From NCBI GenBank assembly GCA_049282265.1, contig JBAPTR010000126.1, positions 39,642 through 103,641 of the forward strand: DNA of 64,000 nt, given 5' to 3'. Below, piece by piece: positions 25,184-33,329 of the stretch. A program made the translations under genes and the position numbers. The notes under the pieces were generated by a model. That model was not told where the DNA came from and ran no database searches. It saw nothing but the letters and a program-made list of their open reading frames with translations. The DNA comes from CAYUCJ01 sp049282265 (GTDB lineage Bacteria > Desulfobacterota > DSM-4660 > Desulfatiglandales > Desulfatiglandaceae). Within the stretch, counting starts at the first letter, position 1; every line of letters starts with the position of its first letter.

Positions 25184-26407
25184 CTATGCTGCCCCGAGGA
25201 AGGCAGGCATCAGGTCATGGCCCTTCTCAAAGAAAAGGCCGCTCTCCTGGGCCGCCGACTCACTGAAGGCACCTGCAACGGGACGCGCCTCCAGTTCGCC
25301 CCTTGTGGCCCAGGCAAATGGCGTGGGATCGGCGGTATGGGTCTTTATCACGGTAGGCGTCAAATGGTCGCTTGCCACCAGGACCCTGTAGTCCTTGAAT
25401 GTTTTCAGCCCCCTGAGGACAGGTCCCACCACCTGTTGGTCAAATGCCTCGATGGCCTGAATTTTCTCCTGAAAATCCCCGTGGTGTCCTGCCTCGTCCG
25501 GGGCCTCAACATGGAGAAAAATGAAATCCAGATCCTCCAGCGCCGCAAGGGCAGCCTCCGCTTTGCCTCTAAAATTGGAATCCAGATACCCGGTGGCCCC
25601 CTCCACATGCAAGGTCTGAAATCCTACGTATACGCCGAGGCCGTTCACCAGGTCAACGGCCGAAATAACACCGCCCCGGAGGCCGAACTTGCTTTCAAAC
25701 GAGGGAAGACGGGGGGCTCTTCCCTGCCCCCAAGGCCAGATTGAGTTGGCTTCTCCGAGTCCGGCAATTCTCCTTTTCATGTTTACGGGGTGGTTCATCA
25801 GCGTCGGCCATGATGATCGTATGAGTTCGGGAACAGGATCCCCCTCGGTCCCGGCCAGGTAAGACGCCATATCCTGATCGAGAACATCGTGAGGCGGTAT
25901 GGTCCTGGACCCCTCTGGCCCACTATCCCAAACCAGCAGGTGGCGATAGCCCACGCCGGGGTAGATGTGGATGCCCGGCCTCTCAAGGGCTGTTTTAATA
26001 TCGGCAACAATTGCTACGCCTTCAGCTGTGGATATATCCCCGGCACTGTGGCTCATCATGATGACTTCTTGATCAGATGTCCGGGAAAGGGTCACCAGGT
26101 TCATACGAAACGCCACCTGGTCAGCCCCGAGCGAAACCCCCATGCTTGCCGCCTCAAAGGGCGCACGCCCGGTGTGAAAGATGGCGGGATCATACCCCAT
26201 CAATGCCAGGTTGGCCACATCGCTGCCCGGTTCCATGCCTTCCGGAATCGTTTTCGCCAGGCCTATATTGCAGGATGCGATCCGGTCCATGTTTTGCGTC
26301 TTAGCAGCCTGGAGCGGTGTTTTTCCTCCGAGTTCCGGCAGGGGATAATCCGCCATGCCGTCCCCTATGAGGACAATGTATTTGGTCGTGCTATTACGCA
26401 TTCCCAT
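25184..26407 (-). CDS. ApgM-type phosphomutase, proposed homoserine kinase (TIGR02535-like)
   Basis: A 407-residue protein of the cofactor-independent phosphoglycerate mutase / alkaline phosphatase superfamily: metal-site motifs YIVLIGDGMADYP, GSDVANLALMGYDP, FIFLHVEAPDEAGHHGD and VLVASDHLTPT. In genomes lacking ThrB, a subgroup linked to threonine genes (TIGR02535) is proposed to act as homoserine kinase. Here the start overlaps the end of homoserine dehydrogenase by 14 bases, supporting that role; glycolytic mutase activity is the alternative. ATG at 26407 is spaced 6 bases after GAAGGA; a second ATG follows two codons later. Confidence 0.8.
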   Translation of the reverse strand: MGMRNSTTKYIVLIGDGMADYPLPELGGKTPLQAAKTQNMDRIASCNIGLAKTIPEGMEPGSDVANLALMGYDPAIFHTGRAPFEAASMGVSLGADQVAFRMNLVTLSRTSDQEVIMMSHSAGDISTAEGVAIVADIKTALERPGIHIYPGVGYRHLLVWDSGPEGSRTIPPHDVLDQDMASYLAGTEGDPVPELIRSSWPTLMNHPVNMKRRIAGLGEANSIWPWGQGRAPRLPSFESKFGLRGGVISAVDLVNGLGVYVGFQTLHVEGATGYLDSNFRGKAEAALAALEDLDFIFLHVEAPDEAGHHGDFQEKIQAIEAFDQQVVGPVLRGLKTFKDYRVLVASDHLTPTVIKTHTADPTPFAWATRGELEARPVAGAFSESAAQESGLFFEKGHDLMPAFLGAA

Positions 26408-27716
26408 TGGGAAATCCTTCTTCCACACGTATGATGACCGTTTTATCCGTCACGATATCGAGCCGGTCAATAAGGGAGATGGCCTTGAAGACGTTCCGCT
26501 CGAGAGCCTCGTGCGTGAGCATGACCACAGGTACAGCCCCCTTGTCCTTCCGGCCTTTTTGTATCACGGAGGAAACACTGATCTCATGGTCCCCGAGAAT
26601 GCCTGCGATCTTTGAGAGGACCCCCGGACTGTCAAGGGCCGAGAACCTGAAATAGTAGATACTGGTGAGTTCCTCCATGGGACGTATCTGCATGGCCTGC
26701 AGAGGGGACATATTTTTCCCGGGGGAGAACACAGGACCTTTGACACCCTGAAGCATCTTGCGGGCCACGTCCATGATATCTGAAACCACTGCACTTGCTG
26801 TGGGACGCCCCCCTGCGCCAAGGCCGTAGTAGAGGTTGGCCCCGACGAAGTCTCCCTCCAGGTAAATGGCGTTATAGGCCTCGTTCACGTTGGCGAGGAT
26901 GTGGTCCTTGGGGATCATGGCCGGGTGCACGCGCGCCTCAATCCACCCGTCGCCCTGCCGGGCTATGGCCAGCAGTTTGATTCTGTAGCCAAAGTTATCC
27001 GCGAAGCCTATATCATCGAGACCGATGGAGCCAATACCTTCACAGTAGATGTCCTTGAAGGGTATGGGAATGCCTGTGATAACGGACAGGAGAATGGTCA
27101 GCTTGTGTGCGGCATCTGTGCCCTCCACATCCAGGGTGGGTGGATCCTCGGCAAAACCCAGCTTCACGGCCTGTTCCACGGCCTTTTCATAGGACAGCCC
27201 ATTTCTGGTCATCCCCGTCAGAATATAGTTGGAGGTCCCGTTTAGAATTCCCACAAGGGTCTCGATGCGGTTGGCCGCCAGCCCGCCCTGCAGGGCGCCG
27301 AGAATGGGAATGCCGCCGCCGACACTGGCCTCAAAACCCAGGTGAACCCCGGCGGCCTGGGCTGAACAATAGATTTCCCGACCGAATTCCGCCAGAAGGG
27401 CCTTGTTGGCGGTGACCACATGCTTGCCCTTTTCCATGGCCATGAGGATGAATTCCCGCGCCTTGTCCAGGCCTCCAACGAGTTCGACCACCACATCAAT
27501 ACGAGGGTCGTCGATCACTTCCATTGCATTCGTTGTCAGGACTTCTTTTCCAACGGCAACGCCCCGGTCTGTTTTCGTATCAAGATCCGCTATTTTTCTG
27601 ATGACAAGGGGTTCCCCGATGCGCTTGGCAATGGCGTCGGCATTTTTTAGAAGAAGTTGGACCGTGCCAACTCCGACCGTCCCGAAGCCGATGATCCCTA
27701 CGTTTATTTGCGACAT
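26394..27716 (-). CDS. hom: Homoserine dehydrogenase with ACT domain
   Basis: A 440-residue enzyme that reduces aspartate-4-semialdehyde to homoserine with NAD(P)H. The Rossmann motif GFGTVGVGTVQ is at residues 10-20, a catalytic-domain block GGGIPILGALQGGLAANRI lies near 150, and the C-terminal ACT domain (YYFRFSALDSPGVLSKIAGIL) starts near 355 and is expected to give feedback control by threonine. It lies between the aminotransferase (13 bases upstream) and the phosphomutase-like gene (overlapping), forming an amino-acid biosynthesis operon. Confidence 0.93.
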   Translation of the reverse strand: MSQINVGIIGFGTVGVGTVQLLLKNADAIAKRIGEPLVIRKIADLDTKTDRGVAVGKEVLTTNAMEVIDDPRIDVVVELVGGLDKAREFILMAMEKGKHVVTANKALLAEFGREIYCSAQAAGVHLGFEASVGGGIPILGALQGGLAANRIETLVGILNGTSNYILTGMTRNGLSYEKAVEQAVKLGFAEDPPTLDVEGTDAAHKLTILLSVITGIPIPFKDIYCEGIGSIGLDDIGFADNFGYRIKLLAIARQGDGWIEARVHPAMIPKDHILANVNEAYNAIYLEGDFVGANLYYGLGAGGRPTASAVVSDIMDVARKMLQGVKGPVFSPGKNMSPLQAMQIRPMEELTSIYYFRFSALDSPGVLSKIAGILGDHEISVSSVIQKGRKDKGAVPVVMLTHEALERNVFKAISLIDRLDIVTDKTVIIRVEEGFPNGNA

Positions 27717-27729
27717 GTTTCCTCTTGAT

Positions 27730-28896
27730 TCAAAAGATATTTTTTATTCCCTTGATGGCCTGGCGGATACGCTGGGGATTTTCCACCAGGGCGAAACGGA
27801 CGCTGTCGTCTCCGTACTGACCGAAACCGATCCCCGGGGAGACAGCCACCTTGGCCTTTTCAATGAGCATTTTGGAAAACTCCAGGGAACCCATTTCCTT
27901 GAATTTTTCTGGAATTCCCGCCCAGACGAACATGGTCCCTTTTGGTTTCTCTACCGGCCAACCTATGCGATTCAGGCTATCCACCAGCACATCGCGGCGT
28001 TCTTTGTAGATATTGACGATCTCTTCCACACAATCATATGGTCCATTCAGGGCAATGATGGCGGCAATCTGAATGGGCTGGAATACGCCGTAGTCCAGAT
28101 AGCTTTTGATCCTCCTGAGGGCGGCAACGATGGTGGGGTTGCCCACGCAAAATCCCACACGCCATCCGGGCATGGAATAACTCTTGGAGAGGCTGAAAAG
28201 TTCCACCCCGATATCTTTGGCCCCGGGAATCTCAAGAAAACTCGGTGGGTTGTACCCATCGAAAACCAGGTCCGCATAGGCGAAATCATGGACGACCATA
28301 ATCTTGTGTTCTCTGCAAAAATCCACCAGTTTCTCAAAAAAATTCCTGTCCACCACCGTGGTCGTGGGGTTATGGGGAAAGGATATGATCAACATCCGCG
28401 GGCTGGGCCAGGTCTGCTTGGTAGCAGTAAGAAGATCCTCGAAGAAATCCCTGTGCGGGCCGATGGGGATGCTCCGGAGGTCACCGCCGGCAATGATGAC
28501 GGAGTAAGGGTGTATGGGATAGGTGGGATTGGGTGCGAAGACCACATCGCCGGGGCTTATGGTGGCCAGAACCAGGTGGGAAAGACCTTCCTTTGCACCT
28601 ATGGTGACGATGGCCTCCTCGTCCGGGTCCAGGAAAACGTTGAAACGCCGCCTGTACCAGTCGCATATGGCATGCCTAAGCTTGGTGATCCCCATGGACG
28701 CGGAATAGCGGTGGTTCTGACCTTTCTGGGAGGCCTCCACCAGTTTGTCGACGATGTGTTGAGGCGTGGGGATATCAGGGTTTCCCATGCCCAGGTCGAT
28801 GATGTCCTCACCTTTTCTCCTTGCCTCCATCTTGATTTTGTTGACCGTGGCAAAGACGTAGGGCGGAAGGCGGTTCATTCTTGTGAATTCCTGCAT
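27730..28896 (-). CDS. Class I aminotransferase (AlaC-like)
   Basis: A 388-residue PLP-dependent fold-type I aminotransferase, similar to alanine/glutamate-pyruvate aminotransferases (AlaC) and their relatives. Motifs: DLGMGNPDIPTP near residue 35, HNPTTT, the PLP-binding lysine in SLSKSYSMPGWRVGF near 240, and the C-terminal arginine region DSVRFALVEN. The ATG has AAGGAG upstream. Its position before hom and the putative homoserine kinase suggests it takes part in aspartate-family or alanine metabolism. The exact amino donor is not decidable. Confidence 0.88.
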   Translation of the reverse strand: MQEFTRMNRLPPYVFATVNKIKMEARRKGEDIIDLGMGNPDIPTPQHIVDKLVEASQKGQNHRYSASMGITKLRHAICDWYRRRFNVFLDPDEEAIVTIGAKEGLSHLVLATISPGDVVFAPNPTYPIHPYSVIIAGGDLRSIPIGPHRDFFEDLLTATKQTWPSPRMLIISFPHNPTTTVVDRNFFEKLVDFCREHKIMVVHDFAYADLVFDGYNPPSFLEIPGAKDIGVELFSLSKSYSMPGWRVGFCVGNPTIVAALRRIKSYLDYGVFQPIQIAAIIALNGPYDCVEEIVNIYKERRDVLVDSLNRIGWPVEKPKGTMFVWAGIPEKFKEMGSLEFSKMLIEKAKVAVSPGIGFGQYGDDSVRFALVENPQRIRQAIKGIKNIF

Positions 28897-29184
28897 ACCG
28901 TGTATCTCCTTTATATACAGCAGCCCAAAGCGGTTTACACCACGAGAACCTGAGGGTCTTTTTCAGATGCTTTCTCATAGTGCACCTGGCAGCCAACTCC
29001 GGCATGGACGGCTATTTGGGGTTTACACCTTAATAAGTAGAATTGAGAGAAAAACCAACATGAACGCTGGAGAAAATGTTTATAAACTCTTTTCGAAATT
29101 CGGCCAGAAGACAAATGTTTTTACACCACCGGCCGCGAAAAATCAAAATATTAATGATCGGTCCCTTATTCCCGGCTTTCAAGA

Positions 29185-31302
29185 TCACAGCTCCAGGGGT
29201 TTTCCCCACTCGGGCTCGATCAGACCCCTGAGAGGCCGGTAGGGTGCCCGGGTAAGGCCCGGATCCTCGTCGATAATCCGTATGGCTTCTTCCCTGGCGA
29301 CCGTGAGAAGATCAGGGTTGCTCAGCGCAGCCCATTGGCTCCATTCGCCGGTCCCTGCCTGGTTCACGCCCATGAGTCGGCCCTGTCCCCTCATCTCAAG
29401 ATCCTTTTGGGCAATCAAAAAGCCGTCGCTGGTCCGGATCAGGAGATCAAGCCTTTCTCCGGCCAGGTCCCCGGTATTTTCAGAGAGCATGAGCAGACAG
29501 AGCCCCTGGATTTTCCCACGGCCCACCCTGCCACGCAACTGGTGGAGCTGGGCCAGGCCGAAAAGTTCCGGCTGTTCGATAACCATGACCGTGGCGCCGG
29601 GGGCATGGATCCCCACTTCCATCACGGTTGTGCCCACGAGAAGCTGGGTATTCCCCTTCCTGAAATCCTCCATTATTTCGTTTTTCCTCTCCGCGGTCAT
29701 GCGGCCGTGGATCACCTCTACACGAAAGGGGGGTGTGAAAAGGGCTTCGAGCTTTTTGGCCATATCCAGGGCACTCTTCATGTCTTCATCCTCCGAGGCA
29801 TCAATAACGGGACAGATCACCATGGCCTGTTGCCCATCCGCCATCCTTTTTTTCAGGACCTCGTAGACTTGCCTCTTGTGTTTTTTCGGGACCAGACGGG
29901 TGACGACTGGGAGATGACCAGCTGGATATTCCCTGATGCTTGAAATGTCCATGTCTCCGTAGAGGGTCATGGCCAGGGTCCTGGGGATGGGGGTGGCCGA
30001 CATGACCAGGAGATGCGGATGCCTTCCCTTGCCGTCCAGAATCGATCGCTGCCTGACACCAAAGCGATGCTGTTCGTCAACGATGGCGAGGCCCAGATCC
30101 GCAAAGTTCAATGGCTCCTGGATAAGCGCCTGGGTGCCGATGACGACGTTGACAAGGCCCTTCTCGATCTGCTCATAGACCTTACGGCGATTTTCGGCTT
30201 TCATTGCTCCTGTGAGCAGGGCGGACCGGAAACCCATTTTTTTGGAAAGGCTCAGAAAAAAGTGGTGGTGCTGTGCCGCCAGGACCTGAGTGGGGGCCAT
30301 AAACGCCACCTGTTTTCCATTTTTAACGACCAGATAGGCCGCAACGGCGGCTACAACGGTTTTGCCGCACCCCACATCCCCGTGAACCATGCGGCTCATG
30401 GGACGTCCCTGCTTGAGATCGGCCGTAATGGCTTCCACTGCGCCGACTTGGTCCTTTGTCAAGGAAAAGGGCAAGTCCCTGTTCAACCGTTCCATAAGGT
30501 CCTCAGACACGGTGAGCGGCGGAACTTTCTGATGCCTTCGAACCCTTTTCCGGAGTTCCAGGTTGAGCAGTGTCTTGAGATGAAAATCAAAAGCCAGCCT
30601 TTGATGATAGGGTGACTTTTTACGCTCAAGTAGTTCCATATCGGCCTCCGGAGGAGGCCTGTGGAGTCCCTCCAAAGCCTCCCTGAGATCCGGCAGGCCT
30701 CGACGCTCTCGAATATCACGCGGGACAGGGTCTTCAACGTAGCCGCCGTATTGTTCCAGAGCCTTGGAAATCAAGGACTTCAAAGTCCGAGGCGGGATCC
30801 CGTCCACAACCGTGTAGATGGGATAGATGCACAGGTCATCCCCTTGATCACCGACCGTGGCGGGCTTGATCTCAGGGTGGATGATCTGCTTCTCCGAACC
30901 CTTTTCCTGGATTTCTCCGAAGACCATGACTTCCCGACCCTTTTTGATGAGATTGAGCAGGTAGGCCTTCTTGTAATGGAACCAAAAGAGATTCACCTGT
31001 CCTGAACCGTCTTCGATAACAGCCTTGAAAAGCCTTTTGCGGCTTTTTGGGAAAAAGGCTTCCCGTGCAACAAGCGGCTTGCCCTTTACCCACACGCGAT
31101 CGCCGTGGCGGGCGTCGGATACGGGCAGGACACATGTGCGGTCTTCATATCTTATGGGGACGAAATAAAGGAGATCAAGGGGTGTCAGCAATCCCTTTTG
31201 GGCCAGCAGTTCAGCTCGCCTGGGTCCAACGCCTTTGAGGGTGGTCAAGGGCAGACATAGTTCAGGCCTTTTTCTTAGATGTTCCCATGGACATGCAACC
31301 AT
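29185..31302 (-). CDS. recG: ATP-dependent DNA helicase RecG
   Basis: A 705-residue RecG, which remodels stalled replication forks and Holliday junctions. The N-terminal wedge begins with a helix-hairpin-helix-like LKGVGPRRAELLAQKG; an OB fold follows (about 60-150); motif I is GDVGCGKTV, motif II DEQHRFGV, motif III MSATPIPRT and motif VI QLRGRVGRG. Length is close to the E. coli protein (693), without the long N-terminal extension of some deltaproteobacterial RecG proteins. It is divergent from purM. The 288 bases downstream up to the aminotransferase gene hold nothing I can name. Confidence 0.95.
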   Translation of the reverse strand: MVACPWEHLRKRPELCLPLTTLKGVGPRRAELLAQKGLLTPLDLLYFVPIRYEDRTCVLPVSDARHGDRVWVKGKPLVAREAFFPKSRKRLFKAVIEDGSGQVNLFWFHYKKAYLLNLIKKGREVMVFGEIQEKGSEKQIIHPEIKPATVGDQGDDLCIYPIYTVVDGIPPRTLKSLISKALEQYGGYVEDPVPRDIRERRGLPDLREALEGLHRPPPEADMELLERKKSPYHQRLAFDFHLKTLLNLELRKRVRRHQKVPPLTVSEDLMERLNRDLPFSLTKDQVGAVEAITADLKQGRPMSRMVHGDVGCGKTVVAAVAAYLVVKNGKQVAFMAPTQVLAAQHHHFFLSLSKKMGFRSALLTGAMKAENRRKVYEQIEKGLVNVVIGTQALIQEPLNFADLGLAIVDEQHRFGVRQRSILDGKGRHPHLLVMSATPIPRTLAMTLYGDMDISSIREYPAGHLPVVTRLVPKKHKRQVYEVLKKRMADGQQAMVICPVIDASEDEDMKSALDMAKKLEALFTPPFRVEVIHGRMTAERKNEIMEDFRKGNTQLLVGTTVMEVGIHAPGATVMVIEQPELFGLAQLHQLRGRVGRGKIQGLCLLMLSENTGDLAGERLDLLIRTSDGFLIAQKDLEMRGQGRLMGVNQAGTGEWSQWAALSNPDLLTVAREEAIRIIDEDPGLTRAPYRPLRGLIEPEWGKPLEL

Positions 31303-31355
31303 TGAGATCCATTAACAAAGACCTCCTTTCATGACAAGCAAAAAGATGAAAAGAA

Positions 31356-31385
31356 TTGACAATCAAGCAGGGTGGGGGATATATT
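31356..31385 (+). promoter_or_regulatory. Sigma-70-type promoter abutting purM
   Basis: TTGACA (31356-31361), an 18-bp spacer and TATATT (31380-31385). The -10 box ends only 6 bases before the purM ATG at 31392, so transcription would start at or next to the start codon. Confidence 0.5.
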
Positions 31386-31391
31386 TGAAAG

Positions 31392-32450
31392 ATGGAAAAA
31401 GACTTGAAAAGGGATCAATACAAAGAGGCAGGGGTTGATATTGATGCGGGGAATCGGTTCGTGGACCTCATCAAACCCATTGTCAGCAAGACCTTCCAAC
31501 CAGGGGTCATCACGGATATCGGCGGGTTTGCGGGCATCTATTCCCTGAATCTTCAGCATACCAAGAATCCCGTCCTCGTCAGTTCCACGGACGGCGTGGG
31601 GACGAAGCTCAAGATCGCCTTCATGCTGGACAAACACGACACAATCGGCATCGACCTCGTGGGCATGTGCGTCAACGATATTGTGGTTCAGGGCGCCACC
31701 CCGCTTTTTTTCCTGGACTATATCTCCATGGGAAAGCTGGATCCCCACGTGGCCCGGGACATCGTCAAAGGCATTGCGGTCGGATGCCTTGAAGCCAAAT
31801 GTTCTCTGATTGGCGGAGAAACCGCTGAAATGCCGGGATTTTATGCTGAAAAGGAGTACGATGTTGCCGGTTTTGTCGTGGGATTGGCCGATAATGAGGA
31901 ACTCCTTGACGGGTCTGAGATCGCCGTGGGGTACCAACTTATCGGGATCGCGTCCAGCGGACTGCACAGCAACGGTTATTCCCTCGTGCGCAAGATTTTT
32001 TTTGACGGTTTGAAGATGTCCGTGGAGGATTATGTGGACGATTTCGGCCGCACACTTGGTGAGGAACTCCTTGAACCGACGCGTATCTACGCCAGGACAA
32101 TCGCCAATTTACGCCGGGGTTTCCGTATATTTGGCATATCCCATATCACGGGAGGGGGGATTACGGAAAACCTGCCTCGCATTCTGCCCAAACCGTGCAA
32201 GGCGGTCATTGATCGCTCCAGATGGCCTGTTCCCCCTATCTTCACCTTTCTCCAAAAGGCCGCCCAGGTGTCTGATCACGAGATGATGCGTACCTTTAAC
32301 AACGGCCTCGGGCTGATTATAGTGGTCAATGAAGAAGATGCGGGTGAGGTGCTTCTGCGACTCAAGGCCATGGGCGAAAAAGCCTATCACATCGGAAGAA
32401 TTGAAGCGCTGGAAGAGGGTGAAGAGCCCGTGCAGTTCAAAGAAGAGTGA
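31392..32450 (+). CDS. purM: Phosphoribosylformylglycinamidine cyclo-ligase
   Basis: A 352-residue AIR synthetase, which closes the imidazole ring in purine synthesis (FGAM + ATP to AIR). Diagnostic blocks: YKEAGVDIDAGNRFV near the N-terminus, STDGVGTKLKIA, GGETAEMPGFY, ASSGLHSNGYSLVR and ITGGGITENLPRILP. Length is normal. There is no clear ribosome-binding site, and a strong promoter lies immediately upstream, which raises the possibility of a leaderless mRNA. No other pur gene is nearby. Confidence 0.96.
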   Translation: MEKDLKRDQYKEAGVDIDAGNRFVDLIKPIVSKTFQPGVITDIGGFAGIYSLNLQHTKNPVLVSSTDGVGTKLKIAFMLDKHDTIGIDLVGMCVNDIVVQGATPLFFLDYISMGKLDPHVARDIVKGIAVGCLEAKCSLIGGETAEMPGFYAEKEYDVAGFVVGLADNEELLDGSEIAVGYQLIGIASSGLHSNGYSLVRKIFFDGLKMSVEDYVDDFGRTLGEELLEPTRIYARTIANLRRGFRIFGISHITGGGITENLPRILPKPCKAVIDRSRWPVPPIFTFLQKAAQVSDHEMMRTFNNGLGLIIVVNEEDAGEVLLRLKAMGEKAYHIGRIEALEEGEEPVQFKEE

Positions 32451-32558
32451 TGGCATGGCAGAAGATCATCATCGTGCCCATGGAAGTCAGCAAAAAGTCC
32501 GGTAGCGCTTGAGTGCGAATTGGCATTAACACGATCCCGTCTTATAAGGAGTGACCCT

Positions 32559-32870
32559 ATGTTTGGGCTTGGACCAACTGAACTCATCATTATTCTTGTT
32601 ATCATCCTGCTTATTTTCGGGGCCAAGCGATTTCCCGACATCGGCAAGGGCCTTGGGGGCGCCGTGAGGGAGTTCAAGAATATAAAGAAAAGCATCAAAG
32701 ATGACCCGGACCCGGCAGAAGATGCCAAGGGCGAGGGGGATGCAGTGAAATCCGGAACGTCCACAATTGAGGCAAAGGTCACCAACAAGGTCCTGGAGCA
32801 GGTGCCGGGCATCAAAAAAGTCATGGACGTCAAGAAAAAGGCCGAAAAGATCAGGGAAATCGTCAAGTAG
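32559..32870 (+). CDS. tatA: Twin-arginine translocase subunit TatA/TatB
   Basis: A 103-residue protein: a short periplasmic start MFGLGPTEL, one membrane helix IIIILVIILLIFGAK, the FG hinge, an amphipathic helix (RFPDIGKGLGGAVREFK) and a charged cytoplasmic tail. The F-G-(A)-K-R-F-P-D-I-G-K signature is typical of TatA; TatB-like use cannot be excluded. The ATG at 32559 follows AAGGAG. Just upstream is a partial copy of the repeat seen at 21193-21310. tatC is not in the window. At least one likely Tat substrate is present (the binding protein at 50921). Confidence 0.93.
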   Translation: MFGLGPTELIIILVIILLIFGAKRFPDIGKGLGGAVREFKNIKKSIKDDPDPAEDAKGEGDAVKSGTSTIEAKVTNKVLEQVPGIKKVMDVKKKAEKIREIVK

Positions 32871-32885
32871 AGTAAAGAGAATGTT

Positions 32886-33329
32886 ATGAAAGCAGAACAA
32901 TGCGCTATACACGACGGGAATCCCTCTTCTGAAGAGATCGCAGACATACTCAAAGACTCCCGGAGCATTGCCGTGGTCGGATGTTCCCCGAAGGCGTCTC
33001 GGGACAGCCACCAGGTGGCCCGCTATCTCCTGGACCATGGATATGATGTGATCCCCGTGAATCCCGGGCAGAAGGAGATTCTTGAGAGGATGTGCTACAG
33101 TTCCCTAATGCACATCCCTGTTTCCGTGGACGTGGTGGACATCTTCTTGAACCCGAAGCGCGTTCCTCCAGTCGTCGATCAGGCCATAGAGATCGGGGCG
33201 AAGGTCGTCTGGATGCAGCTGGGTGTCGTTGAAAATGCCAGCGCCTTAAAGGCCGGACAAAAGGGTATTCAGGTGGTCATGGACCGGTGCATTAAACAAG
33301 AGCACAGGAAACTCGCCCCGCCAAAATGA
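32886..33329 (+). CDS. CoA-binding domain protein (YccU-like)
   Basis: A 147-residue single Rossmann domain: SIAVVGCSPKASRDSHQVARYL, YDVIPVNPGQKEILER, VDVVDIFLNPKRVPPVV and VWMQLGVVENASA match the small CoA_binding_2 family. Function in vivo is not established for the family. It starts 16 bases after tatA and overlaps the next gene by 4 bases (ATGA), so the three genes probably share a transcript. Confidence 0.88.
   Translation: MKAEQCAIHDGNPSSEEIADILKDSRSIAVVGCSPKASRDSHQVARYLLDHGYDVIPVNPGQKEILERMCYSSLMHIPVSVDVVDIFLNPKRVPPVVDQAIEIGAKVVWMQLGVVENASALKAGQKGIQVVMDRCIKQEHRKLAPPK

Noticed and set aside
25046..25744. Open frame of about 232 codons on the plus strand
   Set aside because: Antisense to the phosphomutase-like gene.
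27403..28953. Open frame of about 516 codons on the plus strand
   Set aside because: Antisense to hom and the aminotransferase gene; composition is a mirror of their codons.
29060..29184. Plus-strand frame starting MNAGENVYKLFSKFGQKTNV
   Set aside because: No ribosome-binding site, no recognisable family, and it continues into the reverse strand of recG.
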